A DNA stretch of 11,711 nt from an uncultured Bacteroidales bacterium (GTDB taxonomy: Bacteria; Bacteroidota; Bacteroidia; Bacteroidales; Paludibacteraceae), in assembly GCA_937885465.1 (NCBI GenBank), contig CAKZZM010000157.1, positions 1-11,711 on the forward strand. Reading direction: 5' to 3'. This document shows positions 1-7,217 of this stretch, piece after piece (position 1 is the first letter of the stretch; the number at the start of each line of letters is the position of its first letter). The notes beneath the pieces are model-generated. The model saw nothing but the letters and a program-made list of their open reading frames with translations, was not told the origin of the DNA and did no database searches. The position numbers were made by a program, and so were the translations under genes.

Positions 1-2
1 CC

Positions 3-36
3 GCTTTCAGTCCTCCACGCGTGGAGGACTGAAAGC
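3..36. repeat. 34-bp perfect palindrome
   Basis: The two 17-base halves are exact reverse complements with no spacer (centre ACGCGT). On the plus strand it is followed by ATCATCATTTTT, so it may be the terminator of a gene left of the window. It could also end the minus-strand amylase transcript, whose stop codon is about 130 nt away, or serve both. Bases 37-165 hold no gene that I can support. Confidence 0.6.
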
Positions 37-165
37 ATCATCATTTTTGCACTTCCAAGTTGAACTTAAGCTTTGAGCAAAACTATGCTTCGGCAATGAT
101 ATCACATGACGAATCGCTAACAGTTGGTGTTAGGGGTTTCTGCAGAGCAAGGCAGCAATCGGCAT

Positions 166-2025
166 CTAATGTTTATTTAGTTGTACAACTAAGGTGGAAA
201 GCGGGGAAATATTCATGCCGTCTTTCAGTTCTACTTGTTTGCCTGTGATGATGTCCGTACCGCTATAGCCGTATTGGTCTAAAATTTCTTTGTAGTGAGA
301 AACGGGTATCTGCCTATCTTCTTCGGCGGCATTGAGGAAGATGAAGACAGCCTCCTCTTCGTTGTATCGGAAATAGGCGTAAGTATTGTTGCGACTCATG
401 AAATGAGTCAGTTTGCCGTTTTGCAGTGCCTTATGTTCTTTGCGGAAATGTAGCAGTGCTGATTGATAATCGAATAGTTCTTTTTGCTCTTTTGTCCATT
501 GTTCGGGCGAGCGCAGAGGTTGGCGTAGTCCTGAATGTCCTCGATTCATATCTGCGCTTCTCTGCCCGTATTCGTCGCCTTGGAAGATTTGCGGTGTGCC
601 GTGTAGTGTGGCGAGTAGAGTAGAGGCAATGCGGACGCGTCGCAAATCGGCATCTTTGACCACATCGGTGATATGCTCCATATCGTGGTTACCGAGGAAG
701 AGTAGGGTATTATTGATATTGGCATATTGATAATCTTGTGCCACGGCATCATATACTCTTGTCAGTCCGTTGCCCCAGCCGCTGCCGTCGTTCTCTAAAG
801 CCTGACGGATAGCTTCTTCTAACGGGAAGTTCATCACCGATGGCAGGTTAGAGTTGAAGCCGTCGGCATTGTGGTGGTCAGCCTGCCAATAGGCGACCTC
901 GCTGACGGGGCGTGTCCAACATTCACCGACGATATTGATATTAGGATATTCGTTTCTTATCGCCTTGCACCAATTGGCGGCAGGGCGTTTCTCGTTATAC
1001 GGGTATGTATCCACGCGCAGTCCGTCGATATCCATCTCTTCGATCCACCATATAGCCCACAATCTGAAGTAGTGCAGCAGGTCGTGGTTATCGAGGTTCA
1101 TGTCGGGCATGTGTGAGTCGAACCAGCCGCTCTCGTTGAGGTTGCGGTCGTACTGCGATGCGCACGGATCGTAGTTAGTGGAGAAAGTGTTGTTGGTCTG
1201 CGTGAAAGAGGGGTATTGGTGAATCCAGTTTTGGTATGGCAGGTCGTTTATCCACCAGTGGGCAAGTCCGCAGTGGTTAGGCACCATATCCATAATGATT
1301 TTCAGGCCTTTCTCATGTGCTTTTTTGACCATCTCTTTGTACAGTTCGTTAGTGCCGAAGCGCGGGTCTATATGATAGTAGTCGGAGCAGGCGTATCCGT
1401 GGTATGACCAAGCCTCTTCGTCATCGAGCAGTAGCGGGGTAGGCCATATAGCGGTGGCACCGAGTGAGGATATGTAGTCCAGCGAGTTGATGATACCTTG
1501 TATATCTCCGCCCCAGCGTCCGTCGAGCGACTCCTTATTGCATTTCTCGCGGGTGTCGGCGGTGGAGTTATTCGAGGGATCGCCATCGACGAAGCGGTCG
1601 GACATGATAAGATAGATGACATCTGCTTCCGTGAAACTCTTGCGCTGCGCAGAGCCTTCGCGCCTTTCGCCTATATGATAGGTGAACTTGGTCGATTTTC
1701 TGCCTTTCTTCAAATTGATGATATAGTCGCCTGCTTCGCGGACATAGAGGTCAATAAACAGGTAGTTGGGGTTTTCGGCATTGTGCTGTCCGCGCAGTAT
1801 CAGTCCGTCGGTAGGGCGTATGCGTTTGCCTACTTGCTTCTGTATCAACACTTCGGAGTCTGCGAGATTATCGCCATAGACCATAATGGTGAGTGGCGTT
1901 TTCATGCCCGTCCACCAGTTGAGAGGTTCTACACGACGGATATCGTTTTTGGCGTTATCCCGTGCCTGAGATTGAATGAAAAGACTTCCTAATGCGAGGA
2001 AAATCAAAAAGAATGTTTTTTTCAT
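166..2025 (-). CDS. Secreted GH13 alpha-glucan hydrolase (neopullulanase/cyclomaltodextrinase, SusA-like)
   Basis: The 619-residue product should hydrolyse alpha-1,4 links of starch breakdown products or cyclodextrins in the periplasm. A signal peptide is visible (KK, then a hydrophobic run to residue 17, likely cut after Ala21, no lipobox Cys). Residues about 30-118 form a beta-rich N-terminal domain typical of cyclomaltodextrinases, 135-530 the GH13 barrel, and the rest a beta C-terminal domain. GH13 motifs are complete: DMVPNH (246-251), GLRVDT with nucleophile Asp339, VGECW with acid Glu368, and GNHD with Asp448. The length is close to that of Bacteroides SusA. No susC/susD partner lies in the window, so a Sus-operon role is only inferred. 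The gene follows the YihY gene after 78 nt, with a possible terminator in the gap. Family assignment is secure; exact substrate is not. Confidence 0.95.
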   Translation of the reverse strand: MKKTFFLIFLALGSLFIQSQARDNAKNDIRRVEPLNWWTGMKTPLTIMVYGDNLADSEVLIQKQVGKRIRPTDGLILRGQHNAENPNYLFIDLYVREAGDYIINLKKGRKSTKFTYHIGERREGSAQRKSFTEADVIYLIMSDRFVDGDPSNNSTADTREKCNKESLDGRWGGDIQGIINSLDYISSLGATAIWPTPLLLDDEEAWSYHGYACSDYYHIDPRFGTNELYKEMVKKAHEKGLKIIMDMVPNHCGLAHWWINDLPYQNWIHQYPSFTQTNNTFSTNYDPCASQYDRNLNESGWFDSHMPDMNLDNHDLLHYFRLWAIWWIEEMDIDGLRVDTYPYNEKRPAANWCKAIRNEYPNINIVGECWTRPVSEVAYWQADHHNADGFNSNLPSVMNFPLEEAIRQALENDGSGWGNGLTRVYDAVAQDYQYANINNTLLFLGNHDMEHITDVVKDADLRRVRIASTLLATLHGTPQIFQGDEYGQRSADMNRGHSGLRQPLRSPEQWTKEQKELFDYQSALLHFRKEHKALQNGKLTHFMSRNNTYAYFRYNEEEAVFIFLNAAEEDRQIPVSHYKEILDQYGYSGTDIITGKQVELKDGMNISPLSTLVVQLNKH

Positions 2026-2072
2026 TGTATAGTAGGTGTTTTTTTATTTAGGACTTTTGCCTGTAACGTATA

Positions 2073-2093
2073 AAAGCATAAGCGGTATGCTTT
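2073..2093 (-). terminator. Hairpin between the YihY and GH13 genes
   Basis: An 8-bp perfect stem (AAAGCATA/TATGCTTT) with a 5-nt loop lies just past the YihY-family stop codon on the minus strand. Its 3' arm ends in TTT and is followed by TATACG. The T-run is short, so it is a weak intrinsic terminator or a partial attenuator. It may separate the GH13 gene from rnpB/YihY transcription. I found no clear TAnnTTTG promoter for the GH13 gene in the gap. Confidence 0.45.
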
Positions 2094-2103
2094 CGGCAGT
2101 AGT

Positions 2104-3414
2104 CTATAGGTCTTTCACTAAGGTGGTGTTCATGTCATAGTCAGCCTGCTTCAGTTCTTTCCAGCGGGTCCAGAAGTCGCGCATATTGTCGGGCAGGTTA
2201 GGCAGGAACAGCTCACTGCCTTGTGCATCGATGCGGGAGAAGAAGGTGCCGATAGTGAGAGTGCTGATATCTGATGACGGCTGATATTTCGTTTCCTCTT
2301 TCTCATCCTCGCTCATTATTGCAGACAGCAGTTTCACCTCGCACAGGCGACTGAGCAGTTGGTTGACGATACGCAGAGGCAGGTTGTTGGTTTTTGCTAA
2401 CCACTTCGCGTCCACTGCCGGCTCAGCTGCTTCAAAGCGTTTCACTATCTGCCAATAGACATAGAGAGTCAGATAGTCTTTGTAGCGGCGCGACATGTGG
2501 CGCACATCAGTCTCGAAGTCAAAACTCTCGTTGTTCTGTATGGCATAACTCATCTCTGCTCCGAAAAGGATGAGCAGACATGTCCATTGCAGCCACATCA
2601 GTAACAACGGTATGGCTGCAAACACACCATAGACGATGCTCGTACGGGAGAGGAACATAATGAAATAGACCGTTGCTATTTCCAGTAACTGCACCATGGT
2701 GCCTACCAACACTCCGGGAATGAGTGCGCTGACGAAATTGACGCGAGTGTTGGGGATGATATAGTACATAAGGAAAAACATCACCCACGACATTATCCAC
2801 GGGATGCTCTTCGCTATGAATTCTTTAACATGACCATCGGAGAAGAAAGCCAACTCAGCCATCTGCGTGTTTAAGAAAATGCTGATACCGGATGATACTA
2901 TCAGCAGTATCGGGATGAGTAGCAGAATGGTAAGATAATTAGTTAATTGTCGAAAGACGGAACGACTCTTGCCTACTTGCCAAATCTTATTGAACGATGA
3001 TTCTACATTTTGAAAGAAGGAATATACAGCCCAGAGCAAGATGATCAGACCGACACCGATGAAAACACCCCCTTGCGCTGTTTCGAGGTACCGTTGCACA
3101 AACTCCATTATTGTCGGCACTATGTCGAACTGTCCGAGAAAAGAGTTGTTAAGATACTCTTCTATCACTTTCTCAAAGCCGAAGCCTCGCCCTATAGCCA
3201 CTATAAAAGCCAAGATAGGTACTGCGGCGAACATAAGCGAATAGGTGAGGGAGTTCGCCCGCATATTGATATCGTCGTCAGAAAAACCTCTGACAGACAA
3301 AATTATTGTTTTTATCGTTTGCAGCGCGATGTCGCGCTTGCGGTTGGTGCCGCGCACCGTCATCCGCCATATATCCTGCGTTGCAAACTTATATATTTTC
3401 AGTAACTTGTTCAT
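2104..3414 (-). CDS. YihY/BrkB (UPF0761) family inner-membrane protein
   Basis: The product has 436 residues when started at the ATG whose first base is 3414. Six hydrophobic segments are visible, at about residues 52-77, 117-135, 158-181, 203-221, 228-252 and 260-290. The signature is present: MRANSLTYSLMFAAVPILAF, then SFNKIWQV, then YGVFAAIPLLLMWLQW...FGAEMSYAI. About 145 polar C-terminal residues are probably cytoplasmic. The family is widespread and its function is unsettled; the old RNase BN name is wrong. The frame stays open upstream to 3519, but that extension lies inside the 3' end of rnpB and has no YihY similarity, so I chose the start at 3414. That leaves about 10 nt between the rnpB U-tract and the start codon, so expression may depend on readthrough of rnpB. 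Confidence 0.9.
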   Translation of the reverse strand: MNKLLKIYKFATQDIWRMTVRGTNRKRDIALQTIKTIILSVRGFSDDDINMRANSLTYSLMFAAVPILAFIVAIGRGFGFEKVIEEYLNNSFLGQFDIVPTIMEFVQRYLETAQGGVFIGVGLIILLWAVYSFFQNVESSFNKIWQVGKSRSVFRQLTNYLTILLLIPILLIVSSGISIFLNTQMAELAFFSDGHVKEFIAKSIPWIMSWVMFFLMYYIIPNTRVNFVSALIPGVLVGTMVQLLEIATVYFIMFLSRTSIVYGVFAAIPLLLMWLQWTCLLILFGAEMSYAIQNNESFDFETDVRHMSRRYKDYLTLYVYWQIVKRFEAAEPAVDAKWLAKTNNLPLRIVNQLLSRLCEVKLLSAIMSEDEKEETKYQPSSDISTLTIGTFFSRIDAQGSELFLPNLPDNMRDFWTRWKELKQADYDMNTTLVKDL

Positions 3415-3423
3415 TGTTTGCGT

Positions 3424-3810
3424 AAAAAAACGGAGCATGCCTATAAGCCGGGTTCTGTATTGTTGTCTGCCATTAATCTCGGGTGGCTGAGTAAGGGACG
3501 TGTCCCTCACAACTGACATTACTGCCCACCTCTCTTGCTTCCTACCCTCCGGCTCGCGCGAGCAACGCTCAAACGTCGGTTTACTCGGAATTGCAACCCG
3601 TAGTGTAGCCGTTTCATCAGCCTTCGTATGCGAAGCGTATATGCTCCCTTCTTAGCCGCGGCACACTCCCGTGCGCCGAAACTCGCCAAGGCTGCCATCG
3701 TCGCTGTTCCATTGACCAAACATCACTGCCTGCAGGCCGTTAACCTGTACGGTGCTCTCTGTTGCCCGGACTTTCCTCACTAAAAGTGCGGCAGACCGAC
3801 ATACTCCGTA
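3424..3810 (-). ncRNA. rnpB: RNase P RNA
   Basis: This is the catalytic RNA that matures the 5' ends of tRNAs. Read on the minus strand, the 5' part contains the hallmark GAGGAAAGTCCGGGC (3764-3778). The 3' part contains ACAGAACCCGGCTTAT (3443-3458), the conserved end of bacterial RNase P RNA. The ends pair as helix P1: ACGGAGTATG at the 5' end with CATGCTCCGT at the 3' end, with one G-U pair. The 3' end runs into seven Ts (3424-3430), a natural terminator. Length is about 380 nt, normal for type A RNA. The exact 5' end may differ by some bases. Open frames inside it are artefacts. Confidence 0.95.
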
Positions 3811-3832
3811 ATAAAAATACAAGTGCTATGCG

Positions 3833-3865
3833 CAAAGATAATACTTTAATGTCTATTTCGCACAA
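3833..3865 (-). promoter_or_regulatory. Probable rnpB promoter (Bacteroidota type)
   Basis: TATCTTTG on the minus strand (3833-3840) is a perfect match to the Bacteroidota -7 box TAnnTTTG. A TTG lies at 3863-3865, giving a 22-nt spacer, slightly longer than the usual 19-21. Transcription would start about 15 nt upstream of the predicted mature rnpB end, so a short 5' leader would have to be trimmed. Confidence 0.5.
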
Positions 3866-3900
3866 TTTTGAATTTTTTTTTTGAAAAAAAATAAAATTTA

Positions 3901-3931
3901 TTGTTTTATTTTTAAAAAAAAGGTATATTTG
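3901..3931 (+). promoter_or_regulatory. Probable promoter of the reductase genes (Bacteroidota type)
   Basis: TATATTTG (3924-3931) matches the -7 box TAnnTTTG, and TTG at 3901-3903 lies 20 nt upstream, the expected spacing. Transcription would begin near 3937, giving a leader of about 65 nt before the ATG at 4003. It points away from the rnpB promoter. The A/T-tract-rich segment between them (about 3869-3920) is shared by both. Confidence 0.6.
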
Positions 3932-4002
3932 CATAAAATGTTATGGTGTAACTTGCCGAATTCGGCTGCTTAGGTTGTCAGAACAGATAAAATAATACGC
4001 TT

Positions 4003-4785
4003 ATGGAAGAATTTTACGATTTATGTTATATCATGATTCTCGTAGGAATTATAGTGTTTGTAATCCTATATTTCGTTGATGCGGGCTATGGTAAGATGGT
4101 AACGGAGAAGTGGGGGCCGGCGATCAATAACCGAGTAGGTTGGTGCTTGATGGAGTGCCCCGTGTTCCTCCTTGTTTTGTTCTTTTGGGCGAAGAGTGAG
4201 GTGAGGTGCGAGGCTACATATCTGATATTCTTCCTTCTGTTCGAATTGCATTATTTTCACCGTTCTTTTATCGGACCGATGCTTATGCGCGGTAACGGGC
4301 GGATGCCGATAGTGATAATGGGACTATCGATAATCTTTAATCTTATCAACGGCTTTATACAGGGGAAATTCCTATTCGAACTGGCTCCGAACAATCCGCT
4401 TTATGCTAATCTCTATAGCAACGCCTGGCTGCAAAATCCCAAGTTTATAGCCGGTGTGGTGATTTTCTTAGTGGGAATGGCTATTAACTGGCACTCCGAT
4501 TATGTTATTCGCCATCTTCGCAAGCCGGGTGACTCAAAGCACTATCTGCCCGCCGGCGGGCTATACAAATATGTTACTTCCGCCAATTATTTTGGTGAGA
4601 TAGTAGAATGGGTCGGTTGGGCAATTATGACATGGTCGATAGCCGGATTAGTATTCGCATGGTTTACCTTCGCTAACCTCGTGCCGCGTGCTAATTCCAT
4701 TTATCATAAATACGAGAAAGAATTTGCTGATGAGTTTCACGCTCGTCGTCCGAAGCTGAAGCGCGTCTTTCCGTTTGTGTATTAA
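4003..4785 (+). CDS. 3-oxo-5-alpha-steroid 4-dehydrogenase family membrane reductase (steroid 5-alpha-reductase-like)
   Basis: The 260-residue multi-pass protein belongs to the steroid 5-alpha-reductase family, which reduces the C4-C5 double bond of 3-oxo-4-ene steroids with NADPH. Hydrophobic segments lie near residues 8-25, 48-63, 71-90, 102-120, 147-161 and 203-225. The C-terminal half carries the family core: N162...SD(165-166)...R170...R173-P-G-D, then GGLYKYVTSANYFGEIVEW (185-203), then L226-V-P-R-A and a C-terminal RRPKLKRVFPF. These match NADPH-binding positions of the eukaryotic enzymes by eye (Asn162, Asp166, Arg170, Asn195, Glu199, Arg229). The length is typical. It has its own promoter and is followed 96 nt later by an Old Yellow Enzyme gene, which supports a shared enone substrate. 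The substrate may be a steroid or bile acid, or a non-steroid lipid; only the family is certain. Confidence 0.88.
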   Translation: MEEFYDLCYIMILVGIIVFVILYFVDAGYGKMVTEKWGPAINNRVGWCLMECPVFLLVLFFWAKSEVRCEATYLIFFLLFELHYFHRSFIGPMLMRGNGRMPIVIMGLSIIFNLINGFIQGKFLFELAPNNPLYANLYSNAWLQNPKFIAGVVIFLVGMAINWHSDYVIRHLRKPGDSKHYLPAGGLYKYVTSANYFGEIVEWVGWAIMTWSIAGLVFAWFTFANLVPRANSIYHKYEKEFADEFHARRPKLKRVFPFVY

Positions 4786-4847
4786 ATGACAGCAGCTCCT
4801 TAAGCGGCTCCTTAAACGGCTACACATAGCATTTTACTTGTTTAACT

Positions 4848-4865
4848 CTCGGCTTATCAGCCGAG
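4848..4865 (+). other. Hairpin just before the OYE start codon
   Basis: A perfect 7-bp stem (CTCGGCT/AGCCGAG) with loop TATC ends 16 nt before the ATG at 4882. It is not followed by a T-run, so it is unlikely to be a full terminator. It may influence translation of the downstream gene or protect a processed mRNA end. Just upstream (about 4790-4822) a short GCNGCTCCTTAA-like motif is repeated two and a half times. Confidence 0.4.
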
Positions 4866-4881
4866 CATTTATACCGAAACA

Positions 4882-6153
4882 ATGTCAAAACTTTTTACTC
4901 CTTATCAGTTAGGTCCTATTACGCTGCGGAATAGGTTTATTCGCAGTGCGGCGTTTGAGAATATGTGTCGCGGCAATATGCCGACGGATGACTTGTATAA
5001 TTACCATGTGAGCGTGTCTCATGGCGGGGTGGGTATGACGACGGTCGCCTACTGTGCGGTGGATATGAGTGGTGTCAGTTTTGATGGGCAACTATATGTT
5101 CGTTCTGAGGCACTGCCCGGGTTGAAGAGGCTGACGGACGCTATTCATAAGGAAGGAGCCAAAGCCTCGATACAGTTAGGACATTGCGGCAATATGACGC
5201 ATTTCTACACCTGCCACTGTCTGCCCGTCAGTGCTTCCAATGGTCTGAATCTCTATTCGCCGACTATCCATAGGCGGCTGAAGGTGAAGGAGATCAAGCA
5301 ACTGGTAAAGAAATTCGGCGAGGCAGTGGATTTCTGCCGTGAGGCGGGTTTCGACTGCGTGGAGATACATGCCGGGCACGCCTACCTTATCTCGCAGTTC
5401 ATCTCGCCTCGTACTAATCATCGCCACGATGAGTATGGCGGTTCGTTTGAGAATCGTGTGCGATTTCTTAACGAGGTGCTTGACGAGGTTATGCTGCATG
5501 CAGGAGACGATATGGCTGTTGTGGTCAAGACAAATATGTGGGACGACTGCCGGCGCGGTTCGGATATAGAAGAGGGTATTCGTGTCGCCAAGGAGATAGC
5601 GAAGCACAAGGTGCACGGTATCATCCTTTCGGGCGGCACGGTCAGTGCTTCACCAATGACCATACTCGGCGGCGCAATGCCTATCAAGACGCTTGCACAT
5701 TATATGCCTATGCGCTCGTTCTGGTGGCTGAAAGCGGCACTGCACCTGCCCGGCGTAGGACCGATAATGATGCCGACGCAGCCTTTCCGAGAACTCTATT
5801 TCATGGACAAAGCAAAGCGTTTTCAAGAGGAGATAAAAGATGTACCTTTGATATATGTAGGTGGCGTGCAGTCGGGCGATAACTGCGAGCAGATAATGCA
5901 GGAGGGTTTCGACCTCTTCCAGATAGCGCATGTGCTAATCAAAGATCCTGACTTCGTCAATCATGTGCAGGCAGACCCGCATTATCACGCCGGCTGCGGC
6001 AGGTCGAACTACTGCGTTGGACGTATGTACACATTAGATATGAAATGCCACGAGTGCGTATTGCGCGATGGCGAAGAACTGCCTGAGAATCTCAGAAAAG
6101 AGATTAATAAACTTGAGGCAGAAGCAAAGAAATCGATAGAAAAAAACAAATAA
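4882..6153 (+). CDS. NADH:flavin oxidoreductase, Old Yellow Enzyme family (single-domain enone reductase)
   Basis: The 423-residue product is one FMN-binding barrel, without the NAD-binding half found in 2,4-dienoyl-CoA reductase or BaiCD/BaiH. It should reduce activated C=C bonds in the cytoplasm. Motifs: LGPITLRNRFIRSA (10-23), IQLGH (97-101), the family block EIHAGHAYLISQFISP to YGGSFENRVRF (161-195), and GGVQSGD (327-333) for the FMN phosphate. Tyr168 lies where E. coli dienoyl-CoA reductase has its catalytic Tyr (by eye). The usual GR before LI.DPD is replaced by AH (349-350). Residues 255-315 form an insert that includes a hydrophobic patch. The tail has four Cys (372, 378, 389, 392), possibly metal-binding. 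It is probably cotranscribed with the 5-alpha-reductase-like gene; a steroid 5-beta-reductase-type role is plausible but unproven. Confidence 0.92.
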   Translation: MSKLFTPYQLGPITLRNRFIRSAAFENMCRGNMPTDDLYNYHVSVSHGGVGMTTVAYCAVDMSGVSFDGQLYVRSEALPGLKRLTDAIHKEGAKASIQLGHCGNMTHFYTCHCLPVSASNGLNLYSPTIHRRLKVKEIKQLVKKFGEAVDFCREAGFDCVEIHAGHAYLISQFISPRTNHRHDEYGGSFENRVRFLNEVLDEVMLHAGDDMAVVVKTNMWDDCRRGSDIEEGIRVAKEIAKHKVHGIILSGGTVSASPMTILGGAMPIKTLAHYMPMRSFWWLKAALHLPGVGPIMMPTQPFRELYFMDKAKRFQEEIKDVPLIYVGGVQSGDNCEQIMQEGFDLFQIAHVLIKDPDFVNHVQADPHYHAGCGRSNYCVGRMYTLDMKCHECVLRDGEELPENLRKEINKLEAEAKKSIEKNK

Positions 6154-6177
6154 ATCGATAGAAAATAAAATAGGGGT

Positions 6178-6219
6178 AAGACCGATGCAGGTCTTGCTGT
6201 AAACCTTTAAATTAAGGTT
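6178..6219 (+). other. Two small hairpins in the leader of the 6227 gene
   Basis: AAGACC/GGTCTT (6178-6195, 6-nt loop) and AACCTT/AAGGTT (6202-6219, 6-nt loop) sit between the OYE stop and the next ATG, the second ending 7 nt before it. Neither has a T-run. They could be a weak attenuator, or could hide the ribosome-binding region. Confidence 0.3.
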
Positions 6220-6226
6220 AAATACC

Positions 6227-7063
6227 ATGAAATACAAACACAAAACTCCTTTCGGGGAACAATTGGCGTATATTGTTATCCCCGTTCTTATTGCTATTGT
6301 CGGTTTTTCAGGTGTACGCGTAGCGCACGACATCTTTGACGATCAAAGTAGTAGGGTATCTGTTCAGAGTCCGCAGGTGCAGCAGAAGCATATTCGTTAT
6401 CGCTTCCGCCGTATCTATAATGGTGGTGATGTGATGACAGCACCACATGCAGGGGCTACCTTCTCGTCTCCTAATATGTCGTCCGCCTCGTCGTACCGGT
6501 CGCCTATCAGTCAGGTCGGTGCCTCAGCTCCTGTTGCCTATTCCTATAGGGGCAGTTTCGGCGGAGGTAACGCAGGGGGCGTAGGTAGCGGCCTGACTGC
6601 CTTGCAGTCGAGACAGACGCTTAACTCGTATAGCAGTGGCGGTGGTATGGCGTATGGCGGACAATCAGCAGGCGGATACAGCAGTTCGTCTGCTTCATCT
6701 GTCAGCTATGGCGGATATTCAACCTCTATACCCTCACTCGCTTCGATCAGTAATAGCCGCTCTCTCTCCGTAACTTTGCAAGACGAGACGGCAGACCGCA
6801 GCAGACGAGGGGCGAAGCAGTTCCTCGATAGTGGACTATGGGGCGACAGCGAGACAGGTGAGACAGGAACATGGAACACCACGACGGGGGCCGTGTATAA
6901 CTCGGAGGGCGAGCAGATAGGCACCTATAGTGCAGGCGTCTTCACAACGCAAGGCGACGCAGATGAGGAAAATAGAGCACCGATAGGTCCCGCCACATTG
7001 ACGTTGGTGCTGTTTGCTGTATTGTATATGTTAAAAAAGAGGAAAGATTTGATCCCCACATAA
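6227..7063 (+). CDS. Ser/Gly-rich protein with N- and C-terminal membrane segments
   Basis: I do not recognise this 278-residue protein. Residues 1-10 are basic, followed by a hydrophobic segment (about 13-29) that may be a signal anchor or uncleaved signal. Residues about 75-180 are a low-complexity Ser/Gly/Tyr/Ala stretch, as in exported flexible linkers. A more ordinary region follows, including GTWNTTTGAVYNSEGEQIGTY-like sequence at 214-234. The end is tripartite: the short motif APIG (251-254), a hydrophobic helix (255-268) and KKRK (270-273). That layout resembles C-terminal sorting or anchoring signals, but the match is by shape only. The spacing of 73 nt after the OYE gene allows cotranscription, yet nothing ties it to the reductases. 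A surface or periplasmic location is inferred. Confidence 0.75.
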   Translation: MKYKHKTPFGEQLAYIVIPVLIAIVGFSGVRVAHDIFDDQSSRVSVQSPQVQQKHIRYRFRRIYNGGDVMTAPHAGATFSSPNMSSASSYRSPISQVGASAPVAYSYRGSFGGGNAGGVGSGLTALQSRQTLNSYSSGGGMAYGGQSAGGYSSSSASSVSYGGYSTSIPSLASISNSRSLSVTLQDETADRSRRGAKQFLDSGLWGDSETGETGTWNTTTGAVYNSEGEQIGTYSAGVFTTQGDADEENRAPIGPATLTLVLFAVLYMLKKRKDLIPT

Positions 7064-7110
7064 TAAGGTGGTTTGTCGTCAATGCGCAGGTATGGGTTGC
7101 ACCATCGCCG

Positions 7111-7131
7111 GTGAAAAGTGAAAGGTGAAAG
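7111..7131 (+). repeat. Heptanucleotide array 1 (GTGAAAR x3)
   Basis: Three 7-nt units (GTGAAAA, GTGAAAG, GTGAAAG) lie upstream of the ORF6N gene. Two related arrays occur at 9220-9254 and 11597-11680, each near an accessory gene. Confidence 0.7.
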
Positions 7132-7137
7132 GAGTAT

Positions 7138-7156
7138 CGCGGACGGGCCGTCCGCG
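7138..7156. terminator. GC-rich inverted repeat after the 6227 gene
   Basis: CGCGGACGG and CCGTCCGCG flank a single G, making a very stable stem (with a realistic 4-5 nt loop) 75 nt past the stop of the Ser/Gly-rich gene. No T-run follows on the plus strand. It may be a Rho-independent-like block or an mRNA 3' stabiliser between the metabolic and accessory halves. Confidence 0.4.
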
Positions 7157-7217
7157 TCCCAGGGTGGGGGAAAGTAAATATGAATAGATACAAATATAGT
7201 ACAAATATCAACCGATT

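Noticed and set aside
1498..1992. 164-codon plus-strand ORF within the GH13 gene
   Set aside because: It is the antisense of a clear GH13 gene with intact catalytic motifs and has no recognisable domain of its own.
3415..3519. Longer start for the YihY-family gene
   Set aside because: The extra 35 codons overlap the conserved 3' end of rnpB and its U-tract and do not resemble the family.
3519..3719. Small ORF on the minus strand
   Set aside because: It lies wholly inside rnpB and encodes a basic composition typical of structured RNA read as protein.
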